DNA from: Paracoccaceae bacterium
GTDB taxonomy: Bacteria > Pseudomonadota > Alphaproteobacteria > Rhodobacterales > Rhodobacteraceae
Direction: 5' to 3'
Length of the DNA stretch: 43,837 nucleotides
Assembly: GCA_021647745.1 (NCBI GenBank)
Contig: JAKIUB010000023.1
Coordinates: forward strand, 1-43,837
Shown here: positions 42,790 through 43,837 of the stretch, one piece after another
Layout of the letters: each line of letters opens with the position of its first letter
How positions within the stretch are numbered: position 1 is the first letter of the stretch
Position numbers and translations under genes: made by a program
Notes under the pieces: generated by a model
Seen by the model: only the letters and a program-made list of their open reading frames with translations
Told to the model about the DNA's origin: nothing
The model's database searches: none

Positions 42790-43837
42790 ATGAATAAAGC
42801 AGTGAACCTTGATGAATTTGATGTGGGATACGATATTCCGGCCAAGCCGGGCATGGACGAGGCTGATATCCAGACCCCTTGCCTGATCCTTGATCTTGAC
42901 GCGCTGGAGCGCAACGTGAAGAAAATGGGCGATCTGTGCAACGAAATGGGTGTGCGGCATCGGGCGCATGGCAAAATGCACAAATCCGTGGATGTGCTGA
43001 AATTGCAGGAAAGCCTTGGCGGTTCAGTCGGGGTTTGCTGCCAGAAGGTCTCGGAAGCCGAGGTTTTTGTGCGCGGTGGCATTAAAGACGTGATGGTCTC
43101 CAATCAAGTGCGTGACCCGGCCAAGATCGACCGCCTTGCCGCCATGCCCAAGCTCGGCGCGCGGATACTGGTTTGTGTGGATGACCCGGAGAATGTGGCG
43201 GACCTTGCCGCAGCGGCGCAAAAGCACGGCACCGAGCTGGAATGCTTGGTGGAAATCGACGTGGGCGCGGGGCGTTGCGGGGTGAGCACTTCGCAGGATG
43301 TGGTCAACATTGCCAAGCTGATTGATAGTGCCGACGGCCTTAAGTTTGCCGGCATTCAGGCCTATCAGGGCGCGATGCAGCATATGGATCTTTATAAGGA
43401 CCGCGAAGCCAAGATCGACATTGCGGTGGATATGGTGCGTGATGCGATGACGGCGCTGAAGGCGCAAGGGTTGGAATGTGATATTGTTGGCGGGGCGGGC
43501 ACCGGCTCTTATTACTTCGAGGGCAACTCGGGAGTTTATAACGAAATGCAATGCGGCTCTTATGCGTTCATGGATGCGGATTATGGCCGGATTCTTGACA
43601 AAGAAGGCAAGCGCATTGATGATGGCGAGTGGGAGAACTCGCTGTTTATCCTGACCAGCGTGATGAGCCACACCAAAGCCGACAAGGCGATTGTCGATGC
43701 GGGCTTGAAGGCGCAATCCGTGGATAGCGGCTTGCCCACGGTTTATGGCCGTGATGATGCGGTGGAATATATCAAATGTTCCGACGAGCACGGCGTGGTT
43801 GCTGACCCGGACGGGGTTTTGAAGATAAACGACAAGC
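42790..43837 (+). CDS. bhcC: 3-Hydroxy-D-aspartate aldolase BhcC (partial, runs off the end)
   Basis: The frame is open to the end of the window (349 residues), so the 3' end is missing; relatives are about 385 residues. The fold is the alanine-racemase-like D-threonine aldolase type. The PLP lysine is K62 in RAHGKMHKS, with VEIDVGAGRCG, QAYQGAMQH and IVGGAGTGSYYFE. It condenses glycine with glyoxylate to beta-hydroxyaspartate. It starts one base after the bhcB stop with a GGAG site. The next gene, outside, is expected to be bhcD, the iminosuccinate reductase. Confidence 0.9.
   Translation, partial: MNKAVNLDEFDVGYDIPAKPGMDEADIQTPCLILDLDALERNVKKMGDLCNEMGVRHRAHGKMHKSVDVLKLQESLGGSVGVCCQKVSEAEVFVRGGIKDVMVSNQVRDPAKIDRLAAMPKLGARILVCVDDPENVADLAAAAQKHGTELECLVEIDVGAGRCGVSTSQDVVNIAKLIDSADGLKFAGIQAYQGAMQHMDLYKDREAKIDIAVDMVRDAMTALKAQGLECDIVGGAGTGSYYFEGNSGVYNEMQCGSYAFMDADYGRILDKEGKRIDDGEWENSLFILTSVMSHTKADKAIVDAGLKAQSVDSGLPTVYGRDDAVEYIKCSDEHGVVADPDGVLKINDK

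Noticed and set aside
1..43837. CRISPR array, IS element, integrase or prophage
   Set aside because: No regularly spaced direct repeats, transposase, integrase or phage structural gene was recognised. The tRNA-Arg and ssrA loci are common integration sites, but no element is present.

Overview
The window looks like a chromosome segment of a marine Rhodobacterales (Roseobacter-like) alphaproteobacterium. Four signs support this: a two-piece (circularly permuted) tmRNA gene whose tag reads ANDNRAPVALAA, a beta-hydroxyaspartate (BHA) cycle cluster next to glycolate oxidase genes, a CP4-like class II EPSP synthase, and generally high G+C with dense, overlapping operons. Species cannot be named from this sequence alone.

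Layout. (1) 1-1120: the 3' end of cobN, then a converging polysaccharide deacetylase gene broken by one extra base in a poly-A run, then a strong hairpin terminator. (2) 1163-2152: an AT-rich, probably imported gene with a PD-(D/E)XK nuclease-like core, followed by a good sigma-70 promoter. (3) 2312-6549: an isolated block of eleven ribosomal protein genes, rpmC to rpmD, ending in a strong terminator; rplP is not upstream and rplO/secY are not downstream. (4) 6666-11055: ccmAB (haem exporter), converging on a DUF1501/DUF1800/SH3 export-type cluster. (5) 11166-17528: a D-2-hydroxyacid dehydrogenase; the tightly packed minus-strand operon coaBC-dut-rrf2-cysK-(membrane protein)-moeB; and divergently cobU plus a cobC-like phosphatase. 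(6) 17551-25004: lepA, an RTX protein, a 2Fe-2S ferredoxin, a DEAD-box RNA helicase, tRNA-Arg(CCT), the two-piece ssrA and nnrS with an NnrR/FNR-like box. (7) 25075-30674: DUF1194, a PEP-mutase-like enzyme, a membrane protein, aroA, an SDR, a small membrane protein and dapB. (8) 30754-35601: rbfA, a sulfotransferase-like gene wedged before truB, a GNAT, a LysE remnant, DUF1643, an SDR and DUF599. (9) 35904-43837: glcDEF (glycolate to glyoxylate), converging on the IclR-type regulator bhcR, which diverges from bhcA-bhcB-bhcC. bhcC runs off the window, and bhcD would be expected next.

How the genes work together. The right-hand 8 kb is a coherent carbon route: GlcDEF oxidises glycolate to glyoxylate; BhcA transaminates glyoxylate to glycine; BhcC joins glycine and a second glyoxylate to beta-hydroxyaspartate; BhcB dehydrates it to iminosuccinate; BhcD (outside) would regenerate aspartate. 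Palindromes in the bhcR-bhcA gap resemble IclR-family operators. The minus-strand coaBC-cysK operon links coenzyme A, dUTP and cysteine/molybdopterin sulfur metabolism, probably under its own Rrf2 regulator. No CRISPR array, insertion sequence, integrase or complete prophage was seen.
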